Shown here: in pieces, positions 8,464 to 17,603 of the stretch
Layout: every line of letters starts with the position of its first letter
Numbering within the stretch: the stretch's first letter is position 1
Source: an uncultured Bacteroides sp.
GTDB taxonomy: Bacteria; Bacteroidota; Bacteroidia; Bacteroidales; Bacteroidaceae
Length of the DNA stretch: 64,000 nt
Assembly: GCA_947173895.1 (NCBI GenBank)
Contig: CAMWGU010000002.1
Location: 17,426-81,425 of the forward strand
Direction: 5' to 3'
Program-made: the position numbers and the translations under genes
Notes under the pieces: model-generated
Told to the model about the DNA's origin: nothing
Databases searched by the model: none
What the model saw: the letters and a program-made list of their open reading frames with translations, nothing else

Positions 8464-8556
8464 GAAGTTCAGCCCGGACAGCCTGAAGGGAGTAGGGTAA
8501 ATTACTTTATACTCCCGATCGGGCAGAGGAATCCGAAGCTGTACTTATAAATCCTG

Positions 8557-9540
8557 TCAGATGGCATAATTCCCCTTGATATAGTCCAATATGCTGAACA
8601 GTTCCTTCACCGTTTCGGCACGGAGCATGGCGATGCGTGTCTCCTTGAAGTTGGGAATACCTTTGAACAGCGGTGAGGCAGCCAGATGACGGCGCACGTG
8701 CAGGATGCCCCGGCGTTCGTCCAGCAGGTTTACGCTGTCCAGCACTTCCTGGCGCAACACGTCCAGTCGCCAGTCGAACGAGAGGGGAGGAAGCTCTTCG
8801 CCGGTTTCCAAATAATGCTTCATTTCTTTGAATATCCAAGGACGTCCGAAACTGGCTCGTCCAATCATGACTGCATCTACTCCGTATCGGTCGAAACATT
8901 CCTTAGCCCGTTGCGGGGTGGCCACATCGCCGTTGCCAATGACGGGGATGTGTATGCGGGGATTCTTCTTTACTTCACCTATCAATGTCCAGTCTGCTTC
9001 GCCGGTATACATCTGGGCGCGGGTTCGTCCGTGAATGGTCAAGGCTTCAATGCCGCAGTCTTGCAACTGTTCGGCCAAGTCTACAATGATTTTATGGTCG
9101 TTGTCCCATCCCAAGCGCGTCTTTACGGTGACGGGAATCTTTACCGCATCTACCACGGCCCGGGTGATTTCCAGCATCAGCGGGATGTTCTGCAACATGC
9201 CTGCTCCGGCTCCTTTGCCTGCCACACGCTTTACAGGGCAACCGAAATTAATATCCAGTATGTCGGGATGTGCTTCCTCCACTATTCGGGCAGCCTCTAC
9301 CATAGTTGCCGTGTCTCTGCCATAAATCTGGATGGCTACGGGGCGTTCTTCATCGTCGATGTTCAGTTTCTGCATGGTTTTTCCTACCGAACGTATCAAC
9401 GCATCGGCCGAAACGAACTCGGTATATACCATGTCCGCACCAAACTTCTTGCACATCAGGCGGAAGGCAGGGTCGGTCACATCTTCCATCGGAGCCAGCA
9501 AAATAGGATATCGGCCTAAATCTATTTTTCTGATTTTCAT
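8557..9540 (-). CDS. dus: tRNA-dihydrouridine synthase (Dus family)
   Basis: This is a 327-residue flavoenzyme that reduces uridine to dihydrouridine in the tRNA D-loop region using FMN and NADPH. The N-terminal TIM barrel shows 'LLAPMEDVTDPAFR', the catalytic cysteine in 'INFGCPVKR' (C101) followed by the glycine-rich 'KGAGAGM', and 'HGRTRAQMY' for the phosphate site. The small helical domain follows. The track ORF starts at 9726, but the extra 62 residues have no family support and would overlap the divergent U32 gene. The ATG at 9540 gives the canonical N-terminus. It is DusB-like in overall pattern. Confidence 0.94.
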   Translation of the reverse strand: MKIRKIDLGRYPILLAPMEDVTDPAFRLMCKKFGADMVYTEFVSADALIRSVGKTMQKLNIDDEERPVAIQIYGRDTATMVEAARIVEEAHPDILDINFGCPVKRVAGKGAGAGMLQNIPLMLEITRAVVDAVKIPVTVKTRLGWDNDHKIIVDLAEQLQDCGIEALTIHGRTRAQMYTGEADWTLIGEVKKNPRIHIPVIGNGDVATPQRAKECFDRYGVDAVMIGRASFGRPWIFKEMKHYLETGEELPPLSFDWRLDVLRQEVLDSVNLLDERRGILHVRRHLAASPLFKGIPNFKETRIAMLRAETVKELFSILDYIKGNYAI

Positions 9541-9624
9541 TGTTTCTTCGGCTTTTGGTTTCTCAGTTTCTTTATAAACCTCTTTAAAAACTACTTTTGG
9601 ACTGCAAAAATACGGAAAAAGTCC

Positions 9625-9632
9625 TACCTTTG
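9625..9632 (+). promoter_or_regulatory. -7 promoter box (TACCTTTG)
   Basis: TACCTTTG lies 26 bases before the U32 gene start. An upstream TTTG (9596-9599) is 25 bases away, slightly longer than the usual 19-21 spacing. Confidence 0.4.
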
Positions 9633-9658
9633 CATGGAATATCCTAATAAACATTCGT

Positions 9659-10915
9659 ATGTACAATCTGAAAGACTTTGAAATCATGGCGCCTGTGGGC
9701 TCGCGCGAGTCACTGGCCGCTGCCATACAGGCAGGTGCCGACTCTGTTTATTTCGGCATCGAAAGCCTGAATATGCGTGCTCGTTCTGCCAACACCTTTA
9801 CCATCAACGACCTGCGCGAGATCGCCCAGATCTGCGACCAACATGGCATCAAGAGTTATCTCACTATCAATACTATTATATACGACGAAGACCTTACCCT
9901 GATGCGAACCATTGTGGATGCCGCCAAGAAGGCAGGCATCAGTGCGGTCATTGCCGCCGATGTAGCTGTAATGGCTTATTGCAACGAAGTGGGACAGGAG
10001 GTGCATCTATCTACGCAACTTAATATCAGCAATGCAGAGGCGCTGAAGTTTTACGCACGCTTTGCCGATGTGGTGGTGCTGGCACGCGAACTGAACCTGA
10101 AGCAGGTGCGGGTCATTTATGATACGATTCAGAAAGAGCAGATCAAGGGGCCGAACGGCGGGCTGGTGCGCATCGAGATGTTCTGCCACGGGGCGCTTTG
10201 TATGGCCGTTTCGGGCAAATGCTATCTCAGCCTGCACGAGATGAACGCTTCGGCCAACCGGGGAGCCTGTATGCAGATCTGCCGCCGCGCCTACGAGGTG
10301 AAGGATAAGGAAAGCGACATCGAACTGGAGGTGGATAATAAATATATCATGTCGCCCAAGGATCTGAAAACCATTCACTTCATGGACGAAATGATAGAGG
10401 CCGGTGTGCGTGTGTTCAAGATTGAAGGACGTGCCCGCGGGCCCGAGTATGTGCGTACCGTAGTGGAATGTTACAAAGAGGCCATTCGTTCTTATCTGGA
10501 AGGTAGCTTCACCGAAGAGAAGAAGCAGGCGTGGGACGAACGCTTGAAGACAGTATTCAATCGGGGCTTCTGGAACGGCTATTACTTGGGTCAGCGCCTG
10601 GGCGAATGGAGCCGGAACTATGGTTCGGAAGCCACGGAACGTAAAGTGTATGTAGGCAAGGGCATCAAATTTTTCTCGAATATCGGCGTGGCAGAGTTCT
10701 TGGTGGAGGCTGCCCAGATGAATGTGGGCGACAAACTGCTGATTACGGGACCCACTACGGGGGCGGTATTCCTGACACTGGACGAGGCTCGTGTAGATTT
10801 GGAACCGGTGGATGTGGTGAAGAAAGGCCAGCACGTGTCTTTCAAGGTGCCCGAGAAGGTGCGTCCCAGTGACAAGCTATACAAATTGGTGGCTCCGGAG
10901 AAGTTGAAGAAATAG
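9659..10915 (+). CDS. Peptidase U32 family protein (TrhP/YegQ-like)
   Basis: This 418-residue protein belongs to U32, a family annotated as collagenase-like peptidases. Several characterised members (E. coli TrhP, RlhA) are instead RNA hydroxylation enzymes. The N-terminal TIM-barrel begins 'FEIMAPVGSRESLAAAIQAG'. The family cysteine cluster is present as 'EMFCHGALCMAVSGKC' and 'GACMQICRR', likely binding an iron-sulfur cluster. A C-terminal beta-barrel domain (about residues 330-410) follows, as in TrhP. The domain order and length fit TrhP (about 450), which makes the 5-hydroxyuridine precursor in tRNA, but the exact target is uncertain. It is divergent from dus, another tRNA-modifying enzyme. 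Confidence 0.88.
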   Translation: MYNLKDFEIMAPVGSRESLAAAIQAGADSVYFGIESLNMRARSANTFTINDLREIAQICDQHGIKSYLTINTIIYDEDLTLMRTIVDAAKKAGISAVIAADVAVMAYCNEVGQEVHLSTQLNISNAEALKFYARFADVVVLARELNLKQVRVIYDTIQKEQIKGPNGGLVRIEMFCHGALCMAVSGKCYLSLHEMNASANRGACMQICRRAYEVKDKESDIELEVDNKYIMSPKDLKTIHFMDEMIEAGVRVFKIEGRARGPEYVRTVVECYKEAIRSYLEGSFTEEKKQAWDERLKTVFNRGFWNGYYLGQRLGEWSRNYGSEATERKVYVGKGIKFFSNIGVAEFLVEAAQMNVGDKLLITGPTTGAVFLTLDEARVDLEPVDVVKKGQHVSFKVPEKVRPSDKLYKLVAPEKLKK

Positions 10916-10949
10916 CACACAACAGCAGGCATATTCCACCGAAAATCCG

Positions 10950-10957
10950 TATCTTTG
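10950..10957 (+). promoter_or_regulatory. -7 promoter box (TATCTTTG) of argS
   Basis: TATCTTTG lies 33 bases before the argS ATG; no clear -33 element is seen. Confidence 0.45.
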
Positions 10958-10990
10958 CCCCCTAAGAAATAATAAAGAACGAACACGGTT

Positions 10991-12811
10991 ATGACTATAG
11001 AAGAAAAACTCATCGCGTCCATCATCCGTGCCATCAGCACGCTGTACGGACAAGAGGTACCCGAGAAGATGGTACAGTTGCAAAAGACCAAGAAAGAATT
11101 TGAAGGACATCTCACCTTGGTCGTATTCCCTTTCCTGAAAATGTCGAAGAAGGCTCCCGAACAGACAGCACACGAAATAGGCGGCTACCTGAAAGAGCAT
11201 GCTCCCGAATTGGTGTCGGCATACAATGCGGTAAAAGGTTTCCTGAACCTGACCATCGCTTCGGATTGCTGGATCGAACTGCTGAACTCCATTCATGCCA
11301 CTCCGGAATACGGCATTGAAAAGGCCACGGAAAGCTCTCCGCTGGTGATGATAGAGTATTCTTCTCCCAACACCAACAAGCCGCTCCACCTGGGACACGT
11401 GCGAAACAATCTGCTGGGTAACGCGCTGGCCAATGTGATGGCGGCAAACGGCAACAAGGTGGTAAAGACCAATATTGTGAACGACCGCGGCATCCACATC
11501 TGCAAGTCTATGCTGGCATGGCTGAAGTATGGCAACGGCGAAACACCCGAATCGTCGGGCAAAAAAGGCGACCACCTGATTGGCGATTACTACGTGGCTT
11601 TCGACAAGCACTACAAGGCGGAAGTAAAAGAACTGATGGCACGCTATCAGGCGGAAGGCTTGAACGAAGAAGAGGCCAAAGCCAAGGCGGAAGCTGAATC
11701 GCCTTTGATGAACGAAGCCCGCGAGATGCTGCGCAAATGGGAGGCAAACGACCCCGAAATCCGCGCCCTATGGAAGAAGATGAACGACTGGGTATATGCA
11801 GGATTCGACGAGACCTACAAGATGATGGGAGTCGGGTTCGACAAGATCTACTACGAATCGAACACCTATCTGGAAGGCAAGGATAAGGTGATGGAAGGAC
11901 TGGAAAAAGGATTCTTCTACCGCAAGGAGGATAATTCCGTGTGGGCCGACCTGACTGCCGAAGGACTGGACCATAAGCTACTGTTGCGCGGCGACGGCAC
12001 TTCGGTCTATATGACCCAAGACATCGGTACGGCCAAGTTGCGTTTCCAAGATTATCCCATCGACAAGATGATATATGTGGTGGGCAATGAGCAGAACTAT
12101 CATTTTCAGGTGTTGTCCATCCTGCTGGACAAACTGGGATTTGAATGGGGCAAGGGCCTGGTTCATTTCTCGTATGGCATGGTGGAACTGCCCGAAGGAA
12201 AGATGAAGAGCCGCGAGGGTACTGTGGTGGATGCCGACGACCTGATGGAGGCCATGATAGCGACTGCCAAAGAAACGTCTTCCGAATTGGGTAAGCTGGA
12301 CGGCCTGACGCAAGAAGAGGCTGACAACATTGCGCGCATCGTCGGCTTGGGGGCCTTGAAGTATTTCATCCTGAAGGTGGACGCCCGCAAGAACATGACT
12401 TTCAACCCGAAGGAGTCTATCGACTTCAATGGCAACACAGGGCCTTTCATCCAATACACCTATGCCCGTATCCAGTCGGTGCTGCGCAAGGCAGCCGAAG
12501 CAGGACTTGCCATTCCCGAAGCCATTCCTGCCGGCCTAGAGCTGAGCGCCAAGGAAGAAGGCTTGATTCAGATGCTGGCCGACTTCAAGGCTGTGGTCAA
12601 GCAGGCAGGCTCGGACTATAATCCTTCCATCATAGCCAATTATGCCTACGACCTGGTGAAGGAATATAACCAGTTCTACCACGATTTCAGCATCCTGCGC
12701 GAAGAAAACGAAGCGTTGAAAGTATTCCGTGTGGCATTGAGCACCAATGTAGGCCGGATTGTGAAAACGGCGATGGGCCTGCTGGGCATCGAAGTGCCCG
12801 AACGCATGTAA
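10991..12811 (+). CDS. argS: Arginyl-tRNA synthetase
   Basis: A 606-residue class I synthetase charges tRNA-Arg in the cytoplasm. The N-terminal ArgRS-specific domain spans about residues 1-110. The HIGH-type motif is 'PLHLGHVRNN' near residue 130, and the KMSK-equivalent loop reads 'GKMKSREGT' near residue 400. The C-terminal DALR anticodon-binding domain contains 'QYTYARIQSVLRKA' and ends 'GLLGIEVPERM', the usual C-terminus. The length is a little above E. coli ArgS (577). A -7 box lies upstream and the RNase H gene follows after 29 bases. Confidence 0.97.
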   Translation: MTIEEKLIASIIRAISTLYGQEVPEKMVQLQKTKKEFEGHLTLVVFPFLKMSKKAPEQTAHEIGGYLKEHAPELVSAYNAVKGFLNLTIASDCWIELLNSIHATPEYGIEKATESSPLVMIEYSSPNTNKPLHLGHVRNNLLGNALANVMAANGNKVVKTNIVNDRGIHICKSMLAWLKYGNGETPESSGKKGDHLIGDYYVAFDKHYKAEVKELMARYQAEGLNEEEAKAKAEAESPLMNEAREMLRKWEANDPEIRALWKKMNDWVYAGFDETYKMMGVGFDKIYYESNTYLEGKDKVMEGLEKGFFYRKEDNSVWADLTAEGLDHKLLLRGDGTSVYMTQDIGTAKLRFQDYPIDKMIYVVGNEQNYHFQVLSILLDKLGFEWGKGLVHFSYGMVELPEGKMKSREGTVVDADDLMEAMIATAKETSSELGKLDGLTQEEADNIARIVGLGALKYFILKVDARKNMTFNPKESIDFNGNTGPFIQYTYARIQSVLRKAAEAGLAIPEAIPAGLELSAKEEGLIQMLADFKAVVKQAGSDYNPSIIANYAYDLVKEYNQFYHDFSILREENEALKVFRVALSTNVGRIVKTAMGLLGIEVPERM

Positions 12812-12840
12812 GCCTGTCCGTGCGTGGAATGTAAATCCGG

Positions 12841-13473
12841 ATGCAGATGGCAAAAAAACAGAAATATTATGTAGTATGGAAAGGCGTCAATCCGGGAGTC
12901 TATGACTCCTGGACCGACTGCCTGCTTCAGGTGAAAGGTTACGATGGCGCCCAATACAAGTCGTTCGACACCCGCGAGGAGGCGGAACATGCATTGGCTT
13001 CTTCTGCTTACCATTACATAGGCAGAAATGCCGCAAAGGGGGAAGAGACATTCCGGCAGCTTCCCGAGGGTTTCGACATGAATTGCCTGGCTGTCGATGC
13101 CGCATGTAGCGGCAATCCCGGTCCGATGGAGTATAGGGGGGTGTATCTCTTGACCGGTCAGCAGGTTTTCCATTTCGGCCCGGTCTATGGGACGAACAAT
13201 ATCGGAGAGTTCCTGGCCATTGTCCATGCGCTGGCACTGATGAAGCAGAAAAATATCAGCATGCCCGTCTATTCGGACAGCCGTAATGCCTTGGCTTGGG
13301 TGAGGCAAAAGAAGTGCAAGACCAAACTCGAGCGGACTCCGCGTACGGAGGAACTGTTTCGAATGATAGAGCGGGCGGAACGTTGGCTGAAAGAAAACAC
13401 ATACACCATCCCTTTATTAAAGTGGGAGACCGACCAATGGGGCGAGGTTCCGGCCGATTTCGGACGAAAGTGA
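12841..13473 (+). CDS. Ribonuclease H with N-terminal viroplasmin domain
   Basis: This 210-residue protein removes RNA from RNA-DNA hybrids. The N-terminal caulimovirus viroplasmin (RNase H1-like) domain reads 'YYVVWKGVNPGVYDSW' (residues 9-24) and binds the hybrid. The RNase H fold begins near residue 80. The acidic catalytic residues appear to be in 'LAVDAACSGNPGPMEY', 'NNIGEFLAIVHAL' and 'VYSDSRNALAW'. A second ATG two codons in (12847) is equally plausible as start ('MAKKQKYY'). It follows argS closely and may be cotranscribed. Confidence 0.92.
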   Translation: MQMAKKQKYYVVWKGVNPGVYDSWTDCLLQVKGYDGAQYKSFDTREEAEHALASSAYHYIGRNAAKGEETFRQLPEGFDMNCLAVDAACSGNPGPMEYRGVYLLTGQQVFHFGPVYGTNNIGEFLAIVHALALMKQKNISMPVYSDSRNALAWVRQKKCKTKLERTPRTEELFRMIERAERWLKENTYTIPLLKWETDQWGEVPADFGRK

Positions 13474-13778
13474 TTGTTGCTGGTTTTCTCTTTTAAATCT
13501 TCTGATTAAGCAGAACCTTTATTTCTTGAACGTTACTTCTTCTATTCTATAGAGGTAAGCTCTTTTTTGCGCCTGACATTAACCCAATAGGCGGAACCCC
13601 CTTAATAGTAAAGCAGAAAAAGGTTTAGGGATACGTATACGCTTTTTTAAAGTTGAGCATGCCGACAGAATATAATAATGTTGAGTTACGGTTTACATTT
13701 TATTTCTATACTTTACTTGATTCTCAAGTTTTTTTGCTTATTTTTGTCATCAGAACATGAATCTAAATATGAATATGC
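13474..13778. other. Intergenic region upstream of the GH2 gene
   Basis: This is a 305-base AT-rich spacer. Apart from the promoter at 13717-13746 I see no gene or RNA family. One ATACGTAT sequence near 13632 is isolated. Confidence 0.4.
13717..13746 (+). promoter_or_regulatory. Bacteroidetes-type promoter of the GH2 gene
   Basis: TTG at 13717-13719, a 19-base spacer and TATTTTTG at 13739-13746 match the -33/-7 consensus, 33 bases before the start codon. Confidence 0.55.
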
Positions 13779-15818
13779 ATGAAAGACTTTAGAAGAATTC
13801 TTACCGTATTGTTTGCCGCAACTTTTGGTATGCAAATGTTTGCGCAAAGAGAAGATAAGATTATCAATCAGGATTGGAGTTTCCGTTTTTCCCATCAAGT
13901 AAATGCTAATGCCGCACGTAGGGTAGATTTGCCTCATACCTGGAATGCGCAAGATGCCTTGGGTGGTAAGCAAGATTACAAACGAGGAATAGGTAACTAT
14001 ACTAAAAGGATATTTATCCATCCCGAATGGCAAGGAAAGAGGCTTTTTCTACGCTTTGAGGGAGCGAATAGTGTGAGCAATGTTTTCGTAAATGGTAAAC
14101 ATATTGGTGAACATCGGGGTGGGTATGGAGCTTTTATCTTCGAGATAACCGATAAAGTGGAATATGGAAAAGAGAATACATTGCTGGTACGTGTCAATAA
14201 CGGCGAGCAGTTGGACGTGATGCCATTGGTTGGTGATTTTAATTTTTACGGTGGTATCTATCGGGATGTACATCTGCTACTGACTGATAACCTGTGTATA
14301 TCTCCGTTGGATTACGCATCGTCCGGTCTTTATCTTATACAGCAGCAGGTTACGGATAAACAGGCTACTGTTTGTGCGCGGGTCAATCTCTCTAATGGAA
14401 CGGAAGAACTCCAGAAAGCAGTGGTTAGGCTACAGGTCAATGATGGGGGAAAGACAGTGTATGAAACGGAGAAGGAAGTAAGCATGACTCCTCATACGGA
14501 TGTACAGGTAGAGGATATAGAGTTCGTCCTGAAAAATCCGCGTCTTTGGAACGGTACGCAGGATCCGTTCATGTATCAGGCGGTAGTGACCTTGATTAAA
14601 AACGGAAAGGAGTTGGATAAAGTGGAACAGCCGTTAGGCTTACGTTATTACACCACGGATCCCGATAAAGGTTTTTTCTTGAATGGAAAGCATTTGCCGT
14701 TGCATGGTGTATGTCGTCATCAGGAAAGGGCGGAAGTGGGAAATGCCCTTCATCCGATGCATCACGAAGAAGATACTCGTATCATGCTTGATATGGGAGT
14801 AAATGCCGTTCGTTTGGCACATTATCCGCAAGCCACCTATATGTATGATTTGATGGATAAGAATGGTTTTGTTACTTGGGCCGAAATTCCATTTGTGGGA
14901 CCGGGCGGCTATGCTGATAAAGGTTTTGTTGACCAGCTTTCTTTCCGCGAAAATGGCAAGGAGCAGTTGAAGGAGATGATTCGTCAGCATTACAATCATC
15001 CAAGTATTTGTTTTTGGGGATTGTTTAATGAATTGAAAGAGCAAGGAGACAATCCTGTAGAGTATATAAAGGAGTTGAACGTCATGGCACATAGGGAAGA
15101 TCCTACTCGTCCCACTACTTCAGCAAGTAATCAGGATGGAGCATTGAATTTCATTACCGACAATATAGCATGGAACCGCTATGACGGATGGTATGGAGCC
15201 ACGCCGGCTACGCTTGCCACATGGTTGGATGCTACTCATAAGAAACATCCCCAAATAAAAATCGCTATCAGTGAATATGGTGCGGGTGCCAGTATCTATC
15301 ATCAGCAGGATTCATTGGTACAGACTGTACCCGGAAGCTGGTGGCATCCAGAGAATTGGCAGACGGAATATCACATTCAGAATTGGAAAATAATAAATGA
15401 ACGTCCGTATGTGTGGGGTAGTTTTGTATGGAATATGTTTGATTTCGGTGCGGCTCATCGTACGGAGGGTGATCGTCCGGGTGTGAATGACAAAGGCTTG
15501 GTGACCCATGATCGCAAAATCAAAAAGGATGCTTATTATTTTTATCGAGCCAATTGGAATCTGGAGCCTATGGTTTATATTGCCGGGCGTCGTAATGTGA
15601 ACCAGGTGAAACCATTCGTTGATGTACGGGTCTTTTCGAATGTGGAAGAAGTAATATTGATGGTGAATGGGCGTCAGTGTGGAAAGGTAAGACCGGATAG
15701 TTTGAAAATTTGTTTGTTCAAGGATGTCCCTCTCACAAAAGGAAGCAATAAAATAGAGGTGCGTGCCAATGATGGTAAAAAGCAAATAATAGATCAATGT
15801 ACTTGGATATTACAATAA
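13779..15818 (+). CDS. Glycoside hydrolase family 2 (beta-galactosidase-like), secreted
   Basis: This 679-residue exported enzyme cleaves a beta-glycosidic bond from a glycan end. The signal peptide ends near 'GMQMFAQ'. The jelly-roll sugar-binding domain (about 30-180) includes 'GANSVSNVFVNGKHIGEH', an Ig-like domain follows (about 190-290), and the TIM barrel runs from about 300. The acid/base Glu is in 'WGLFNELKEQ' near residue 418 and the nucleophile in 'AISEYGAGAS' near 499. It is much shorter than LacZ (1024) and lacks the last LacZ domain, so the substrate may be galactoside, glucuronide or mannoside. No SusCD pair is adjacent, so it is an orphan enzyme. Confidence 0.9.
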   Translation: MKDFRRILTVLFAATFGMQMFAQREDKIINQDWSFRFSHQVNANAARRVDLPHTWNAQDALGGKQDYKRGIGNYTKRIFIHPEWQGKRLFLRFEGANSVSNVFVNGKHIGEHRGGYGAFIFEITDKVEYGKENTLLVRVNNGEQLDVMPLVGDFNFYGGIYRDVHLLLTDNLCISPLDYASSGLYLIQQQVTDKQATVCARVNLSNGTEELQKAVVRLQVNDGGKTVYETEKEVSMTPHTDVQVEDIEFVLKNPRLWNGTQDPFMYQAVVTLIKNGKELDKVEQPLGLRYYTTDPDKGFFLNGKHLPLHGVCRHQERAEVGNALHPMHHEEDTRIMLDMGVNAVRLAHYPQATYMYDLMDKNGFVTWAEIPFVGPGGYADKGFVDQLSFRENGKEQLKEMIRQHYNHPSICFWGLFNELKEQGDNPVEYIKELNVMAHREDPTRPTTSASNQDGALNFITDNIAWNRYDGWYGATPATLATWLDATHKKHPQIKIAISEYGAGASIYHQQDSLVQTVPGSWWHPENWQTEYHIQNWKIINERPYVWGSFVWNMFDFGAAHRTEGDRPGVNDKGLVTHDRKIKKDAYYFYRANWNLEPMVYIAGRRNVNQVKPFVDVRVFSNVEEVILMVNGRQCGKVRPDSLKICLFKDVPLTKGSNKIEVRANDGKKQIIDQCTWILQ

Positions 15819-15863
15819 AAAGAATTGCCGCAGGTTTACATCTATTCCTGCGGCAATTCTTTT
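15818..15863. terminator. Bidirectional terminator between GH2 and MATE genes
   Basis: AAAAGAATTGCCGCAGG and CCTGCGGCAATTCTTTT form a perfect 17-bp stem with a 12-base loop. A-rich and T-rich arms allow termination of both converging genes. Confidence 0.85.
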
Positions 15864-15871
15864 CATTCGTT

Positions 15872-17215
15872 TTAGTTTTTTTGAAAAAGATAAAACACGA
15901 CGATGCATACCGTGGTGGTAACCTCCGAAAGAGCCAACGCCAGCCAGATTCCTTCAATGCCCAATGCTTTGGGCAGTAGCAGAAAGCTCGGGACGAGGAA
16001 GAACATGCCGCGCAACAAGGCAAAAGTGGTGGCCGGGCGGATGCGCTCTATACTTTGGTAGTATCCCACGGCTGTCAGATTCAGGATGAAGAAGACAAAA
16101 GCTGTGGAAAAGAGCGGAAATCCGTGGGTGGCAATTTGTGCCGCAGGGACTGCAGGATCTACAAACAGGCCGACCAGATGGTGCGGGCAATATGTAAAGA
16201 GCAACGTAACCATTGCTCCACACACGATGGCAGTAAGCAGGGCGATACGTTCCGTTGCTGCCACACGGCCATATAGTCCCGCTCCAAAGTTGTAGCTGAT
16301 AATAGGTTGTGCGGACTGTGCAATGGCATTGCCGACCATGAAGACAAAAGGAGCATAATAGCATGTGATGCCGAACGCACCTACTCCGTCATCGCCCAAA
16401 TAGCGCATGAACACCTGGTTGCCAATGAACATCAACATGGCCATGGTGCTCTCTCCCAGTAATGCCGACGAACCGATGCGGCACTGGTATCCGATGTTGC
16501 GCAGCGACAGGTGTAAACTTTTGCGGCTCCATCTGGGCATGGCAGGGCGCAAATGCCGGGCGCAAAAGAGCAGATAACCCATGCTGATGCATCCGCCGAT
16601 AAACAGGCTTATTGTGGTAGCTGCTGCAGCCCCCATCACTCCCCATCCCAAGGGAAAGATGAACCACCAGTCCAGCCCGATATTGACGGCTGCCGGAATA
16701 ATGTTGCACCACATTGCCAACCGGGGTGCACCGTCCAACCGGATGATGAAAAGCGCAATAGAGACCCATATTTGGAACAGCAACGAAGGCACGAACCACC
16801 ACAAATAGTCTTTCACCAATGGCAGAAGATGTTCCGACGAACCGAGCAGGCGTCCCGTTGCATCGGGAAACAACAGGATGATGACCGACGGGAACAATGT
16901 TGCCAGCGTGGCGAACAGCAAGGCTTGCGTCACATTCATCCTCGCTACTTTCTCCTTCCCTCGCGATATATGTATGGACGCCACTACGGAGCAACCGGCA
17001 CCGACCATCAGTCCCACCCCCGTGAAGAACATCAATAGCGGGATGCAGATGTTGATGGCGGCAATGCCATCGCTTCCAACACCATGCCCCACGAAGATGC
17101 CGTCGATGGCTGTCACTGCCGACATGCTCAGCATCCCCAGCAATGTGGGTATGAAGTACCTGTTGAACAACTTGAACACATTTACTTTTCCTAAATCAAT
17201 TGCATCTCTTTCCAT
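15872..17215 (-). CDS. MATE family multidrug efflux transporter
   Basis: This is a 447-residue inner-membrane antiporter with about twelve transmembrane helices in two MatE halves. The first half begins 'YFIPTLLGMLSMSAVTAIDG', a typical MATE helix 1. The second half repeats the pattern around 'MLMFIGNQVFMRYLGDDGVG'. Members export cationic drugs or metabolites with Na+ or H+. The leader is unusual: a strong promoter, a ten-codon leader ORF with a Shine-Dalgarno-like GGAGGG, and an intrinsic terminator overlapping that ORF. This suggests conditional expression, perhaps by ribosome-dependent attenuation. The substrate is unknown. Confidence 0.93.
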   Translation of the reverse strand: MERDAIDLGKVNVFKLFNRYFIPTLLGMLSMSAVTAIDGIFVGHGVGSDGIAAINICIPLLMFFTGVGLMVGAGCSVVASIHISRGKEKVARMNVTQALLFATLATLFPSVIILLFPDATGRLLGSSEHLLPLVKDYLWWFVPSLLFQIWVSIALFIIRLDGAPRLAMWCNIIPAAVNIGLDWWFIFPLGWGVMGAAAATTISLFIGGCISMGYLLFCARHLRPAMPRWSRKSLHLSLRNIGYQCRIGSSALLGESTMAMLMFIGNQVFMRYLGDDGVGAFGITCYYAPFVFMVGNAIAQSAQPIISYNFGAGLYGRVAATERIALLTAIVCGAMVTLLFTYCPHHLVGLFVDPAVPAAQIATHGFPLFSTAFVFFILNLTAVGYYQSIERIRPATTFALLRGMFFLVPSFLLLPKALGIEGIWLALALSEVTTTVCIVVFYLFQKN

Positions 17216-17254
17216 ATCCTATATATTTAACATTCCGGTTTAACGAAAAAAATA

Positions 17255-17294
17255 CCGGATAAGTTGATTGGTTTTACCCAGTCATCTTATCCGG
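17255..17294 (-). terminator. Leader terminator (attenuator) of the MATE gene
   Basis: On the minus strand CCGGATAAG (17294-17286) pairs with CTTATCCGG (17263-17255) and is followed by TATTTTTTTCG. Inner bases extend the stem (UGA..UGG with CCA..UCA). It lies in the 5' leader, 40 bases before the MATE start, so it must be read through for expression. Confidence 0.7.
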
Positions 17295-17306
17295 CATTTC
17301 TGTCAT
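17274..17306 (-). CDS. Putative leader peptide of the MATE gene (10 residues)
   Basis: ATG at 17306 opens a ten-codon frame (MTEMPDKMTG) ending TAA at 17276-17274. It is preceded by GGAGGGCAGA, an unusually good Shine-Dalgarno for this phylum. Codons 5-7 cover the 5' arm of the attenuator and the stop codon lies in its loop. Translation, or a drug-stalled ribosome, would therefore decide whether the hairpin forms. Coding is inferred only from the layout. Confidence 0.45.
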   Translation of the reverse strand: MTEMPDKMTG

Positions 17307-17356
17307 TCTGCCCTCCGATGAGGATTACAAAACTGCTTTTTTTGTCTTTCTGGGCG

Positions 17357-17388
17357 CAAAGGTAGGATATTTATCTAAAAGAACCAAA
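17357..17388 (-). promoter_or_regulatory. Bacteroidetes-type promoter of the MATE leader
   Basis: On the minus strand TTTG (17388-17385), a 20-base spacer and TACCTTTG (17364-17357) fit the consensus exactly. It implies a leader of roughly 135 bases. Confidence 0.65.
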
Positions 17389-17390
17389 TA

Positions 17391-17603
17391 TTATTTAGTG
17401 TGTCTAGTGCGTTGTGCCTTTTTCTCATCTTTGTGCATCAAATAGGGAGATTCGGTCAGCTTGGGAAGAATATAATCTATTGTGCTGGTCTGTCCAATCA
17501 CTTTTAACGACACGATGAATGTTGATAACGAAATATAGCCTGTTGTTTCCTTCTCAAATTTGTGGATGATTGTAAGCTCGATACCGGATTGTTCCGAATT
17601 CAT
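17391..17603 (-). pseudogene. XRE-type regulator, N-terminally truncated remnant
   Basis: The 70-codon frame 'SGIELTIIHKFEKETTGYIS' then 'LSTFIVSLKVIGQ' and 'LPESPY'-like ending resembles the second half of small XRE repressors of Bacteroidetes, in which a recognition helix (SGIxxxTIHxFEK) is followed by this tail. The first HTH helices are absent, and no continuation is seen upstream. It lies at the downstream end of the AT-rich island. It may be a decayed regulator of the island. Confidence 0.45.

Noticed and set aside
8686-9519. 277-codon + strand ORF opposite dus
   Set aside because: It is an antisense shadow of the conserved dus gene with no recognisable domain.
9541-9726. N-terminal extension of the dihydrouridine synthase ORF to 9726
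   Set aside because: The added 62 residues have no family resemblance and overlap the divergent U32 gene and its promoter.
17274-17306. Alternative view that the MATE leader hairpin is only the terminator of an upstream gene
   Set aside because: No gene ends upstream on that strand within the transcript: the promoter lies between the XRE remnant and the hairpin, so it acts on the leader.
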